This document shows, one piece after another, positions 17,802-27,293 of a stretch of 59,315 bases of DNA (position 1 is the stretch's first letter; each line of letters opens with the position of its first letter). The stretch comes from JAIPGX01 sp041650475 (GTDB lineage Bacteria; Babelota; Babeliae; Babelales; UASB340). A program made the position numbers and the translations under genes. The stretch is taken from assembly GCA_041650475.1 (NCBI GenBank), contig JBAZLD010000007.1, positions 1 to 59,315 of the forward strand, written 5' to 3'. The notes under the pieces are model-generated. The model worked only from the letters and a program-made list of their open reading frames with translations, ran no database searches and was not told the DNA's origin.

Positions 17802-18365
17802 ATGATAAAAAAAGGGTTATTGATATTATTTTTAACTTTTTTAAATTTTACACAAAATTTTGGAAAATCTGAATTTAGATCTGTTTGGAAAAAAAGCAAT
17901 TTATTTTGTTATTCAAAGCAAGTTAATCAAACACAAAAAAGAAATGCTTTCCACGAAGCAGGTCATGCATTATTAGCCAATTTAGTAGGTTTTAAAATAT
18001 TAAAGGCTACATTAAAACCAAAAGGCGATGCTGCTGGTTATGTAAATTTTACTTATTCTGAAGATAAACTAGATAAACTTATAATGGTAGATCTAGCAGG
18101 ATATGTAGCAGAAGAAATAATTTATGGATCTGCTTGTTATGGCGTTCGTGATGATTTAGATAAAGCAACCCAAATTTGTTTTGATTTAAAGGGAAATGTT
18201 GGTCATAAATTTTTACAAGAAAAATTAAACGCAACAAGAAATATTCTCTTAGAAAATAAATATAAGCTTAAAAATATTGCTACTGAGTTAGAAAAAAAAT
18301 TAACACTTTCTGGCAAAGAAATAGACCATGTTATAAGAGACACAAATATGTCACAAATTGCTTAA
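17802..18365 (+). CDS. Exported stand-alone M41 (FtsH-type) peptidase domain
   Basis: 187 residues with a signal-like hydrophobic N-terminus (about 4-20). The zinc-protease motif HEAGH is at 51-55. VDLAGYVAEEIIYG follows, then DDLDKAT, in which Asp118 matches the third zinc ligand of FtsH. These are the hallmarks of the M41 peptidase family. In FtsH this domain is fused behind a AAA ATPase that unfolds substrates and faces the cytosol. Here the AAA module is absent and the domain is preceded by an export signal, with only about 25 residues between them. All metal ligands are present, so activity is plausible. Whether it is periplasmic, secreted or anchored cannot be told. AGAGG near the start supports initiation at this ATG. 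Confidence 0.88.
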   Translation: MIKKGLLILFLTFLNFTQNFGKSEFRSVWKKSNLFCYSKQVNQTQKRNAFHEAGHALLANLVGFKILKATLKPKGDAAGYVNFTYSEDKLDKLIMVDLAGYVAEEIIYGSACYGVRDDLDKATQICFDLKGNVGHKFLQEKLNATRNILLENKYKLKNIATELEKKLTLSGKEIDHVIRDTNMSQIA

Positions 18366-18388
18366 ATAAATATAAAATAAAAAAATAA

Positions 18389-19129
18389 TTATTGGCTCAG
18401 TGCTTTCCATGCATTGGGCCAAATTTTTTGCAAAATTTCGCCAATACATCTTGCATATTGTCTAATTTCCCACTGCGCATCAGATGCAATTCTTAATTTA
18501 TAAAATGCAACCCAATTTCTTAAATTTGCAGTAGCATAAAATTCTGTATAATTTCCAACAGGCACTACTAAACGAGCTTGTTCTCTGCAAACCCCTTTTT
18601 CTAATAAAGTTTTATATGCTTTTACTGCATTTTCATATGCATTTTTTAAAATGTTAGTACAAACATCCTGATCTTCTACCAGCCCTTCACTTGATTGTTT
18701 ATTTTTAACAGCTTGCTTTCGCCATTGAATAGGATAATAAAATTTTCCAACCGGATCACAAGAATATCTCATAGAAACTTCATTATAAGATTGAGTTCTG
18801 TGTCGCATCCATTCTCTTGCAACAAACAATGGGGTTACTATTTTAAAGGTTGCGCTTTGATGTTCAAACGGACTCAAATGATTATTTTGTGCCAAATAAT
18901 TCATTAAAAATAAATCTGCATCTGGATTTTGTCCTGTTTTTCCACTTGATGCATGCGAAACTCTTGCAGAAAGTACCGGCATCTGATCAATATCGTAAGT
19001 AGTGCTACATAATTTTGTAGATGCTACAAGTTCAACAAGTGCATATGGATCTTGTTGACCATACGGATATTCTATGCATGAACAATTTATATTATTTTTT
19101 TTATTATCTTGATTATTTAAAACTTCCAT
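18389..19129 (-). CDS. thyX: Flavin-dependent thymidylate synthase
   Basis: A 246-residue ThyX, which makes dTMP from dUMP using FAD, NADPH and methylene-tetrahydrofolate. The signature RHRTQSYNEVSMRYS is complete (the family motif is RHRxxSxNExSxRY). The C-terminal part with NLRNWVAFYKLR and QWEIRQYA is also typical. ThyX is common in reduced and host-dependent genomes because it avoids the need for separate dihydrofolate reductase cycling. dcd lies 31 nt upstream in the same orientation, so the two form a dCTP-to-dTMP operon. Confidence 0.96.
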   Translation of the reverse strand: MEVLNNQDNKKNNINCSCIEYPYGQQDPYALVELVASTKLCSTTYDIDQMPVLSARVSHASSGKTGQNPDADLFLMNYLAQNNHLSPFEHQSATFKIVTPLFVAREWMRHRTQSYNEVSMRYSCDPVGKFYYPIQWRKQAVKNKQSSEGLVEDQDVCTNILKNAYENAVKAYKTLLEKGVCREQARLVVPVGNYTEFYATANLRNWVAFYKLRIASDAQWEIRQYARCIGEILQKIWPNAWKALSQ

Positions 19130-19160
19130 CTTAAACCCTAAATTAATTATAAAATTTTCT

Positions 19161-19733
19161 TTAAACCGTTGGCAAAGTTATACCATGCTGTTTCATATAT
19201 TTTCCACCACGCTGCGCATAGGTTATCGAACAACTTTCTTGTGCCTTAAAAAATATTACTTGTGCTAAACCCTCGTTTGCATATATTTTTGCAGGTAATG
19301 GAGTTGTGTTTGAAATTTCTAAGGTAACATATCCTTCCCATTCTGGCTCAAATGGTGTCACATTTACAATTATACCACACCGAGCATATGTTGATTTACC
19401 CAAACAAATTGTTAAAACATCTTTTGGAATTCTAAAATATTCAACACTTCTTGCTAATGCAAAAGAATTTGGTGGTACAATACAAATATCATTTTTTACT
19501 TCAACAAAAGATTTATCATCAAAATTTTTGGGATCAACTATTGAATTTAATACATTTGTAAAAATTTTAAATTCATCTGCCACACGTAAATCATAACCAT
19601 AACTAGAAAGCCCAAAGCTAACAACTTTTTTATTTTCTGAACCAATAAATTTTACTTGCTTATCTTCAAAAGGCTCAATCATTTTATGATTTTTGGCCAT
19701 AAAAGAAATCCATTTATCTGCTTGAATGCTCAT
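19161..19733 (-). CDS. dcd: dCTP deaminase
   Basis: A 190-residue protein of the dUTPase/Dcd trimeric fold. GKSTYARCGIIVNVTPFEPEWEG carries the conserved Ser/Arg and the Glu of the deaminase active site. ISNTTPLPAKIYANEGLAQVIFF is the family C-terminal core, and YMKQHGITLP closes it. The enzyme converts dCTP to dUTP. A separate dUTPase would normally make dUMP for ThyX; a bifunctional deaminase cannot be excluded from sequence alone. It is the first gene of the dcd-thyX pair. Confidence 0.95.
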   Translation of the reverse strand: MSIQADKWISFMAKNHKMIEPFEDKQVKFIGSENKKVVSFGLSSYGYDLRVADEFKIFTNVLNSIVDPKNFDDKSFVEVKNDICIVPPNSFALARSVEYFRIPKDVLTICLGKSTYARCGIIVNVTPFEPEWEGYVTLEISNTTPLPAKIYANEGLAQVIFFKAQESCSITYAQRGGKYMKQHGITLPTV

Positions 19734-19861
19734 AATAACCCTTTATTTTGTTTATATTAAAATTTAAAATTAAATTTTAATTAAGTTTTAAATAAAAATC
19801 ATGTATTTTTATATTTTAAAAAAACATATCTTTGAGTAGCTTATTACCAAAGGAAAACTTT

Positions 19862-22150
19862 GTGAATAAATTTAATGAGTTTTTAAATAAAGAACTTAAC
19901 GAACCACAAAAACAAGCATCTACTCTATCAACCGGACCAATTCTTGTTATTGCAGGAGCTGGCTCTGGAAAAACTAGGGTTATAACCTCACGTATGGCAA
20001 ATCTAATAATAAATGAAAAAGAATCTCACGAATCTATAATAGCTTTAACTTTCACAAATAAAGCTGCCGGAGAAATGAAAAATAGATTAATACAATTTTT
20101 GGGTATGTCTTATAATTTACCATTTGTAGGCACCTTTCATTCATATTGTCTTTTAATATTAAAATCAAATATGCATTTATTAGCCAATCAACAATTTACT
20201 ATTATAGATACTGAAGACCAAAAAGCTTTAATTAAAAAAATTTTAAAAAATAATGGGCTAGAAAAACAATTTTCACCAACAGATCTTTTATATCAAATAT
20301 CAAATTCAAAAAATAAACTTGATTCCGGGCTAGATCAGATTTTTACAAATAATTATTTTAAAGAAATTTATCTTGCTTATGAAACAGAAAAAAATAGCTC
20401 ACATTGTTTAGATTTTGATGATTTACTTTTACAGGTTTTAAAATTATTCAAAGAAAACAACGATTTTCGAAACAAATTTCAAAAAAAAATAAAGCATATC
20501 CTTGTAGATGAATATCAAGACACAAACTTAGTCCAACACGAACTTTTAAAATATATGTCTTTAGGCAATAATAAAAATTTTGTATTAAAATCAATTTGTG
20601 TTGTGGGTGATCAAGATCAATCTATATATTCATGGCGCGGTGCAATGGCAAGCAATATGTTAAATTTTCAATATGATTTCTCTTCAACAACTTTAATTAA
20701 AATAGAACAAAATTATAGAACAGTTCAACCTATATTAGATGTTGCAAATTCTGTGATAAAAAACAATCAAGAACGTACTCCTAAAAATTTATGGTCAGAA
20801 AAAAAAGCTAAAAATAGGGTTTTAACTATTAATTGTCATTCTGAATCTCAAGAAGCAAATGGTATTGCAAATTTTATAAAATGTTTATCAAAAAAAACAA
20901 CTTTGAATAATATAGCAATATTATATAGAACACATTATCAATCAAGAAACATAGAAGAGGCCTTACTTAAATATTCTATTCCATACAAAATTATTGGTGG
21001 CATAAGATTTTATGAAAGAAAAGAAATTAAAGATTTATTGGCATATTTAAGATTGATTATAAACCCTTTTGATAGAACAAGTTTATTTAGAATAATAAAT
21101 TGCCCAACTAGAGGCCTTGGTGCTAAATTTGAAGAAGATTTATATTCTTTGTGGATACAAAATCCATTATTAGATTTCAAACAAATATTAGAACTAATAA
21201 TTAACGAATCAAGCATAAGCTTATCGGCAATCAAAAATATAGCCGTACAAAATTTTTTAAATATATTTTCTGATTTAAAAAAAGAACAATCTGCAAGTAC
21301 AATAATAGAAAAAATAATAGATACAATCGAATATACAGATTATTTACAAAAATCTTTTGATCAAAAAGAAGCCAATGACAAAATAGAAAACGTAAAAGAG
21401 TTTGTCCAATCTATTTATAATTTTGAGAAAGATAAAGAAAAAATTTTAGAAAAAAATTTAGAAAATTTTTTAAACGAAGTTGCTTTAATGCAAGAAAAAA
21501 TGGATTCTAAAGAAAATAATGTTGATCAGGTGCAATGCATGACCTTGCATGCAGCAAAGGGATTAGAATTTGAGAACATAATAATTTCCGGCCTTGAAGA
21601 AGGGATATTGCCAAGTTCTAGATCTCTTTATACAAACAAAGAGCTTGAAGAAGAACGAAGACTTTTTTATGTTGGTATAACAAGAGCAAAAGAACGACTT
21701 GCTTTATTTAGGTCAAATTACAGAAATACTTACGGACAAATTAATGATCAAGTTGTTTCTAGATTTTTAACAGAAATTCCAGAAAATTTAATATATAATT
21801 TAGATATATCTGAAAACAAAGATTTAAAAACTATCGATCAATTTTGTCAATGGCTTGGTATTAAAAATACAGATTCTAATACTTTAACTTTTGGTGATTT
21901 TTCAAAAAAAATTACTCCTGCACAAAAAATTCCAAAAACACAAAAAACAAATTCAGAAAATTTTAAAAGCTTTAACAATTCTAAATTTAGTAATAATATG
22001 TGGCAAAAAAATCAACTTGTTAAACATAATAAATTTGGTACAGGCATAATTAAAAATGTAGAAAAAAAAGATGAAAAAGATTTTTATCTAACAATAAGCT
22101 TTAAAATTGGTGAAAAAAAGATTCTTTCAAATTTTGTAGAAAAAGTGTAG
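19862..22150 (+). CDS. UvrD/PcrA-type superfamily 1 DNA helicase
   Basis: 762 residues from a GTG at 19862. AAAGGA ends 7 nt before this GTG, whereas the open frame back to a TTG at 19832 has no ribosome site. Helicase motifs in order: Walker A AGAGSGKTR (31-39), TFTNKAAGEM, VDEYQDTN, GDQDQSIYSWRGA, QNYRTVQPIL, MTLHAAKGLEFENII, and EERRLFYVGITRAKERL. The C-terminal tail has a lysine-rich stretch and a final domain with VKHNKFGTGIIKNV, as in PcrA/UvrD, where it contacts RNA polymerase. It would act in nucleotide excision repair and replication restart. The gene ends in a strong terminator. Confidence 0.95.
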   Translation: MNKFNEFLNKELNEPQKQASTLSTGPILVIAGAGSGKTRVITSRMANLIINEKESHESIIALTFTNKAAGEMKNRLIQFLGMSYNLPFVGTFHSYCLLILKSNMHLLANQQFTIIDTEDQKALIKKILKNNGLEKQFSPTDLLYQISNSKNKLDSGLDQIFTNNYFKEIYLAYETEKNSSHCLDFDDLLLQVLKLFKENNDFRNKFQKKIKHILVDEYQDTNLVQHELLKYMSLGNNKNFVLKSICVVGDQDQSIYSWRGAMASNMLNFQYDFSSTTLIKIEQNYRTVQPILDVANSVIKNNQERTPKNLWSEKKAKNRVLTINCHSESQEANGIANFIKCLSKKTTLNNIAILYRTHYQSRNIEEALLKYSIPYKIIGGIRFYERKEIKDLLAYLRLIINPFDRTSLFRIINCPTRGLGAKFEEDLYSLWIQNPLLDFKQILELIINESSISLSAIKNIAVQNFLNIFSDLKKEQSASTIIEKIIDTIEYTDYLQKSFDQKEANDKIENVKEFVQSIYNFEKDKEKILEKNLENFLNEVALMQEKMDSKENNVDQVQCMTLHAAKGLEFENIIISGLEEGILPSSRSLYTNKELEEERRLFYVGITRAKERLALFRSNYRNTYGQINDQVVSRFLTEIPENLIYNLDISENKDLKTIDQFCQWLGIKNTDSNTLTFGDFSKKITPAQKIPKTQKTNSENFKSFNNSKFSNNMWQKNQLVKHNKFGTGIIKNVEKKDEKDFYLTISFKIGEKKILSNFVEKV

Positions 22151-22174
22151 AAATTTATATTTTTTATTTTTTAC

Positions 22175-22210
22175 CTAAAAAGGGCGTATTTAAAAATACG
22201 CCCTTTTTAG
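22175..22210 (+). terminator. Rho-independent terminator after the helicase
   Basis: 17-bp arms (CTAAAAAGGGCGTATTT and its complement) with a 2-nt loop, followed by a short T-rich run, 24 nt past the helicase stop. Confidence 0.85.
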
Positions 22211-22310
22211 GATTATTAACGCTAAGATGTTAATTTATTAGTTGAATCAGTTATCGAAATAGATATTACAGCTGTTACACTGTAAATCATAAGACTAATT
22301 ATCTCAAATT

Positions 22311-22970
22311 TTAGGCATTAAAATTATTTGATGATGTTTCATAATTACAAGTGAATGGCATTGCTTCATTAAATTCTTTAAGAGCAGAACTTACTTTTGC
22401 AACCTGCTCCTTTGTTAACGGAGCTTGAATTTTAGGTCTTTTTTTCCAATCACCTATTTTAAATTCTAATTTTTTAGCAAATTGATAACCCCTATAATTT
22501 AATTGACCTTTTTTATCTATCATCTTTAGTATGAAAGAATCTTTATTTATATTAAAATTTTTGCCAACTTTAAGTCCATTTGGAAGTTTTGCGCCATTAC
22601 CAGGTACAATAAAAAAACCATCTTTTGTTTTTAACAATCTGTAAAAAACACCAAACAATTTAGGATCTTCTTTAAGATACGGGCCTTTCCATCTTGCTGG
22701 ATAAGCTAAATTTATACCTCCCACTTCAGAGCCTATAAATTTTTCTACAGTTAAAAAATCAATAAAAACATCATCTCCCGCAATATTCAAAATATCACAA
22801 TCAGCATCTATTTTTTTTAATGCATCATAAATAGAAATTAAATCATCAGAAATTACACCAGATATATAATATGGTTTGTTATAAAATCCCTGAAAAACAA
22901 AAATACCTATTATCAATACAAATAAAACAATGCTAAAAATAGGAAAATATTTTTTCAATCTCTTTCTCAT
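22311..22970 (-). CDS. Single-span membrane protein of unknown function
   Basis: A 219-residue protein with a basic N-terminus (MRKRLKKY), one hydrophobic segment (about 9-28) and a soluble domain facing out. It contains INLAYPARWKGPYL near 92-105 and a glycine-rich turn VPGNGAKLPNGLKVG near 128-142. Together with the N-terminal span these faintly recall type II pseudopilins of the GspG kind, but the prepilin cleavage site is not present in its usual form. I therefore leave it unassigned. The ribosome site GGGGGAGG is very strong. The neighbouring LysE-type gene is in the same orientation about 90 nt downstream. Confidence 0.78.
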   Translation of the reverse strand: MRKRLKKYFPIFSIVLFVLIIGIFVFQGFYNKPYYISGVISDDLISIYDALKKIDADCDILNIAGDDVFIDFLTVEKFIGSEVGGINLAYPARWKGPYLKEDPKLFGVFYRLLKTKDGFFIVPGNGAKLPNGLKVGKNFNINKDSFILKMIDKKGQLNYRGYQFAKKLEFKIGDWKKRPKIQAPLTKEQVAKVSSALKEFNEAMPFTCNYETSSNNFNA

Positions 22971-23063
22971 TTTTTATCCTCCCCCTGCAATAAATTCTTT
23001 TAAAATATATTTACTAATAAAACTTACTACAAAAGCTTTGATAAAAGAAAGATTTTTATAAAT

Positions 23064-23693
23064 TTAAAAAAGTTTGCTTAAAAAATAAAAACCTATAGAA
23101 ATAAAAACAACCCCAGTAATAAAAGAAATAAGTTTTAATTTTTTTTCACTTATACAAGCCCCTAAAAAACTTGCAATTAAAGCAACGCAGCAAAGAACAG
23201 AAAAGGAACCCAACATAACCATTAAGCTGCTTAAAAAAATTTGATAGCCCGATAAATCAGAAACCCCCGCAGGTAAAATCTTAATACCAATAACCATAAA
23301 AAAGAAAAGTACCAAAGGATTCAAAATAGTTAGTAAAAAAGATTTTAACGAAGTGAACCAAATTCCAGCCTTATTTTCCAGAGAAACATATTTGACACCC
23401 TTTTTAGCCTTTATTAGAGAATTAATTCCTAGTAAAATCAGTAAAATTCCACCAATTGAATCAATAAAAAACATAAAATTTCTAGATTCTTGTAATACCG
23501 TCAAAACACCAATCAAACTAAGAGAAAAATATATACCATCTGCAATACATGCGCCAAATGCCGTAGCCATACCTCTTAAAAAGCCATATATTGCACCCCT
23601 ATTAAAAGTTAAAATAAAAATAGGACCCAACGATGATGAGGCTAGTAAACCAATTAAAAAACATCTTAAAAAAATAGTTAAGTTACTATCCAT
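23064..23693 (-). CDS. LysE/RhtB-family exporter
   Basis: A 209-residue membrane protein with six hydrophobic segments. The N-terminal family signature is intact: GLLASSSLGPIFILTFNRGA followed by GFLRGMATAFGACIADGIYF. LysE/RhtB proteins export amino acids or related small metabolites. The substrate cannot be named from sequence. The size matches the family. It is the first gene of a likely two-gene minus unit with the membrane protein at 22311, and divergent from glmM. Confidence 0.88.
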   Translation of the reverse strand: MDSNLTIFLRCFLIGLLASSSLGPIFILTFNRGAIYGFLRGMATAFGACIADGIYFSLSLIGVLTVLQESRNFMFFIDSIGGILLILLGINSLIKAKKGVKYVSLENKAGIWFTSLKSFLLTILNPLVLFFFMVIGIKILPAGVSDLSGYQIFLSSLMVMLGSFSVLCCVALIASFLGACISEKKLKLISFITGVVFISIGFYFLSKLF

Positions 23694-23815
23694 TTATTTA
23701 TTACTCTCTATATTTTTAAAATTTTAAAATTTATGATATTTATTATACCATAAAGTCTTTGAGAGTTAAAATAAGATAAATTAACAGAAAAATAATTCGT
23801 TAAATAAGGTAAATC

Positions 23816-25153
23816 ATGAACAAATTTAATTTTGGAACCGATGGAATAAGAGGAAATGCAAATAAATATCCATTCACATCAAAAGCTCTTTTTTATCTTG
23901 GAAATGCATTAGCAGAATGGGGTATTAAAAAATATAATAAAAAACCCAAAATTCTAATTGGTCATGATACAAGAATTTCTTGCGAAAAAATAAAAAAAGC
24001 TTTAATTTCTGGGTTACAAAATTATGCTGTAGATGTAGTAGATTGCAAAATTTTACCAACACCAGCAATATGTCAATTAACACAAAAAAGCAAATTATTA
24101 TTTGATTTTGGAATAGTAATTTCTGCATCCCACAATCAATATAAAGATAACGGCATTAAATTATTTGACAGAACTAATACAAAAATAAGCTCTACCGACG
24201 AAGAATATATAACAGATCTGTTCAAAAAAATGTTACATTGCAAGCCTGCTTGTATAATAAATTCAGAATTTTCTTATAACATATGGAAACAAGCAGATAT
24301 AGAATACAAAAACAACATTTTTAGCTTTTTTGAACCAAATTTTTTAAAAAATATAAAAATAATTCTAGACTGTGCAAACGGATCAAATTATAAAATTGCT
24401 CCTGAAATTTTCCAAGATTTAGGCGCCCAAATTATAACGATAAATAACAGTCCAACAGGAAAAAATATAAATCAAAAATGCGGTTCTGTTCATCCTGAAA
24501 ATTTACAAAAAGTTGTGATTGATAATAAAGCTTACATAGGATTTGCTTTTGATGGTGACGGCGATCGTTTAATTGTAGTAAATAAAAATGGAGAAATTTT
24601 GGATGGAGACAATATTTTAAGTATTTTAATTGAACATCCAAAATTTAAAAATCTTAATCAAATAGTTGGTACTGTCATGAGTAATTACGGTTTTGAAAAT
24701 TATCTAAAAACGCAAAATAAAAAATTGTACAGAACCTCTGTTGGTGATAAATATGTTGCAGCACAACTAATAAAAGAAAATTTATTATTAGGTGGAGAAA
24801 ATTCCGGACATATAATAATGCGAGATTACATGAATTCCGGTGATGGCATATTTAGTGCATTAAGAATTTTACAAACCATTTTATTAACAAATAATGATTG
24901 GAATTTGCAAAAATTTATTAAAATTCCACAAATTACAATAAATTTATCCATAAATAAAAAAGAAGACCTTTCTAAAGATCCATACAATACAATTCTAAAT
25001 GAGAGTAAAAAATTGTTAAGTAACGGACGTATTCTAGTAAGATTCTCAGGAACAGAAAATTTATTAAGAATTATGGTTGAAGATGCAAAAGAACAAATTG
25101 CGCAACAGGTTGCTCAAAAATTGGCTAAAGAATTTAAATCCTGCTTAGGTTAA
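23816..25153 (+). CDS. glmM: Phosphoglucosamine mutase
   Basis: A 445-residue enzyme that converts glucosamine 6-phosphate to glucosamine 1-phosphate for UDP-GlcNAc, and so for peptidoglycan and lipid A. It begins with the GlmM hallmark FGTDGIRGNAN. The phosphoserine loop is VISASHNQYKDNG (catalytic serine 105; the usual proline after SHN is Gln). The metal loop is FDGDGDRLI, the sugar loop GGENSGHII, and the phosphate loop VRFSGTENLLRIM. It is followed 10 nt later by an LptF/LptG-type permease, which suggests an envelope operon. Confidence 0.95.
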   Translation: MNKFNFGTDGIRGNANKYPFTSKALFYLGNALAEWGIKKYNKKPKILIGHDTRISCEKIKKALISGLQNYAVDVVDCKILPTPAICQLTQKSKLLFDFGIVISASHNQYKDNGIKLFDRTNTKISSTDEEYITDLFKKMLHCKPACIINSEFSYNIWKQADIEYKNNIFSFFEPNFLKNIKIILDCANGSNYKIAPEIFQDLGAQIITINNSPTGKNINQKCGSVHPENLQKVVIDNKAYIGFAFDGDGDRLIVVNKNGEILDGDNILSILIEHPKFKNLNQIVGTVMSNYGFENYLKTQNKKLYRTSVGDKYVAAQLIKENLLLGGENSGHIIMRDYMNSGDGIFSALRILQTILLTNNDWNLQKFIKIPQITINLSINKKEDLSKDPYNTILNESKKLLSNGRILVRFSGTENLLRIMVEDAKEQIAQQVAQKLAKEFKSCLG

Positions 25154-25163
25154 TAAAACACAA

Positions 25164-26180
25164 ATGGTTTTAGCTTCATACATTTTTAAAAGATTTTTTA
25201 AATATTTTTTTTTAATAAATATTTTATCGACGTTTTTATTTAATTTTATAGAATTTTTTGAAAAAATAGTCAGAGTAAAAATCGCCTCAACTGGAACTAT
25301 TTTACATTTTATATTATTAAATTTATTGCCATCCTTTTTTTCAAATTTTCCATTATCAAGCTGGCTTGCAACATGTTTGCTTTTAAAAGAATTAGCTCAA
25401 CAAAATGAATTTGAAGTTTTTCAAATTTTAAATATTAAACCAGGACAACTATTTAAATTGTTTTTAACTTTAGGAATAATTTTATCCGCAATTTCTTTTG
25501 TAGGAAAAGAATATATTTCTTTAAATTTATTAAATAAAACAGAACATTTTAAACTAGAAAAATTTAAACAAAATTCTACACAAATTGTATTAAATAAATG
25601 GTTAATATTACCACAGAATATTTTATGTTTCTTTCAGTCTCTTGATCTTAAAAATAACACAGGGTCAAGCCTACTTTTACTTTATATGTCTGATAAATTT
25701 GAAATTCAAAAAACTATATTTTCAAAAGATTTTGAAATAAATCCTAAAATAAACAATTTTTACATAAAAAACTGTTCTATAATTCAACCTGAAAATAATA
25801 ATTTAATAGAAGAAAAAAATTTAAATTTAAATCTTCCAAGTTTTTTTTCTCAATTAAAATTAAATTTAAAAATTCAAACGCTTTTTAATATATTACAGAG
25901 CTTAATAACACAAAAAAATCTTTTGCCTAAACATATTTGGTACGATCTGCTCTTGCAATTTATCAAAAGAATACTTTTTCATTTACAAGTAATTATTTTC
26001 CCTTTATTAACTTTATGCTTATTTTTTATTTTACCATATGACAATAAATATAAATGGCTTTTAATTCTAATCCCCTATCCACTTATTTTGCTATGTTTAG
26101 CTTTATCGGAGATATTTTCATATCCTGTTTTAATATTTTTTATATTTTTTCTTAAAAAAAAACTTGAAAAAAGTTATTAA
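25164..26180 (+). CDS. LptF/LptG-family permease
   Basis: A 338-residue membrane protein. The topology (three to four hydrophobic segments in the first 120 residues, a soluble stretch of about 150 residues, then two to three segments at the end) matches YjgP/YjgQ permeases of lipopolysaccharide transport. The N-terminus ASYIFKRFFKYFF and the segment LLPSFFSNFPLSSWLATCLLLKELAQQNE follow the family pattern, including the cytosolic coupling region ELAQQNEFEVF. It is somewhat shorter than the usual 350-400 residues. Which of LptF or LptG it is cannot be decided. Coupling to glmM supports an outer-membrane context. Confidence 0.78.
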   Translation: MVLASYIFKRFFKYFFLINILSTFLFNFIEFFEKIVRVKIASTGTILHFILLNLLPSFFSNFPLSSWLATCLLLKELAQQNEFEVFQILNIKPGQLFKLFLTLGIILSAISFVGKEYISLNLLNKTEHFKLEKFKQNSTQIVLNKWLILPQNILCFFQSLDLKNNTGSSLLLLYMSDKFEIQKTIFSKDFEINPKINNFYIKNCSIIQPENNNLIEEKNLNLNLPSFFSQLKLNLKIQTLFNILQSLITQKNLLPKHIWYDLLLQFIKRILFHLQVIIFPLLTLCLFFILPYDNKYKWLLILIPYPLILLCLALSEIFSYPVLIFFIFFLKKKLEKSY

Positions 26181-26202
26181 CGACATAGAATTAGTTACTT
26201 CT

Positions 26203-26214
26203 AAACACGTGTTT
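26203..26214. promoter_or_regulatory. 12-bp perfect palindrome upstream of an exported-protein gene
   Basis: AAACACGTGTTT lies about 60 nt before the start codon at 26273 in otherwise AT-rich leader DNA. Its position would suit an operator, but no regulator is known and a chance match is possible. Confidence 0.25.
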
Positions 26215-26272
26215 GTATTATGTGGCTTATATTTTTTTAATATTTAAATTGTAAATAAAGGGAGCATTTAAA

Positions 26273-27199
26273 ATGAAAAAATTTTTGTTTGGTGGAATTT
26301 TGAGCACACTTTGTTTTAACGTTTTTGCAGACTCAAAAGACAATGTAATTAATTGTTTTAATCAAAATGTCTGTTTTTTTAATGCTGTTAATAAAGATCC
26401 TATTATTTCAATCTTTGATAAAGATGCTAAAAAAATTAAAATAATAGTATGTGGATGTAAAAACACCAATAGCAATTCAAATTCAAAGATTAAAGAAGAT
26501 TCTGATATTGCACGTTTAACATCAATAGAAACAATAGAACTTCTCTACACAATAAATAAAAAAACTGAACACATTTACGATGGCAAAAGAAAAGGTTTTG
26601 GAAAAGGTTTAGAAAAGGTTCTTTGTCTAACTCAAGTAGATAATCAAAATTATTTATTTGATGAATTAAAAAGGAATGCACCAAACAGTTGGACATTAAA
26701 TAATGCTGAACAAGCTAAATATTTAAAAGAGTATCTTGAAAAATCAATAACTAAAGAAAATTTTGTTCCAATTCAAAAAACATTACTTCTTTTAAAAGTT
26801 GTTGATGATCCTGAACTTAAGACACTTGATAAAGATGTTAAGGAATTTTTTGAAAAATTTTATGATATGTACACTTTATCTAATACATCTACTACGAATA
26901 AAGATATTAAAGAATTTTTTGAAAAAATTGAGCAAGAATTTTATGACAAATGTGTTGATATGGGCGGATCTAGTCCTGAGCATATAAATGAAAGCGTAAG
27001 AGAATCTATTCTTATGCAAACAGAAAAGAATTTTAAAAAATTCGATGGTGCTCAATTAGCAGCTTTATGTGGAGTTTTTATTACAACAACATGGATAGGA
27101 TCAGAAATAAGAGAAGCTATCGCTGTAACAGAAAAGCGTTTAATAAGCCATAGATCTTTAGCTGAAGCTGTTATGGATAAGATATGTCCTGAAAAATAA
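26273..27199 (+). CDS. Exported protein of unknown function with an internal repeat
   Basis: A 308-residue protein with a clear GGGAG ribosome site. Residues 1-20 form a signal peptide cleaved near VFADSKD. A helical duplication is visible: KDVKEFFEKFYDMY (about 187) and KDIKEFFEKIEQEFYDK (about 211) are related units about 25 residues apart. A late hydrophobic segment (AALCGVFITTTWIG, about 262-275) is followed by a short helical tail, recalling the plan of the proteins at 3105 and 13473. No known domain is recognised. It is a single-gene unit bounded by a large terminator. Confidence 0.82.
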   Translation: MKKFLFGGILSTLCFNVFADSKDNVINCFNQNVCFFNAVNKDPIISIFDKDAKKIKIIVCGCKNTNSNSNSKIKEDSDIARLTSIETIELLYTINKKTEHIYDGKRKGFGKGLEKVLCLTQVDNQNYLFDELKRNAPNSWTLNNAEQAKYLKEYLEKSITKENFVPIQKTLLLLKVVDDPELKTLDKDVKEFFEKFYDMYTLSNTSTTNKDIKEFFEKIEQEFYDKCVDMGGSSPEHINESVRESILMQTEKNFKKFDGAQLAALCGVFITTTWIGSEIREAIAVTEKRLISHRSLAEAVMDKICPEK

Positions 27200-27260
27200 T
27201 AAAAATCTAACAAAAAAGCCCGTCTAAAAAAAACGGGCTTTTTTGTTAGATTTTTATTAT
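27196..27260. terminator. Bidirectional terminator with 28-bp perfect arms
   Basis: An exact 28-nt inverted repeat (27196-27223 and 27233-27260) encloses a 9-nt loop. It overlaps the stop codon of the plus-strand gene and lies about 34 nt past the stop of tlyA on the other strand, with T-rich tails on both strands. It can end transcription from both sides. Confidence 0.9.
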
Positions 27261-27293
27261 TCTTATAATTATTATTTATGACCTTTTGATAGA

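Noticed and set aside
22311..22970. Type II secretion pseudopilin
   Set aside because: The single N-terminal span and a glycine-rich motif are suggestive, but the prepilin cleavage site is not in its usual form and no other secretion genes are nearby.
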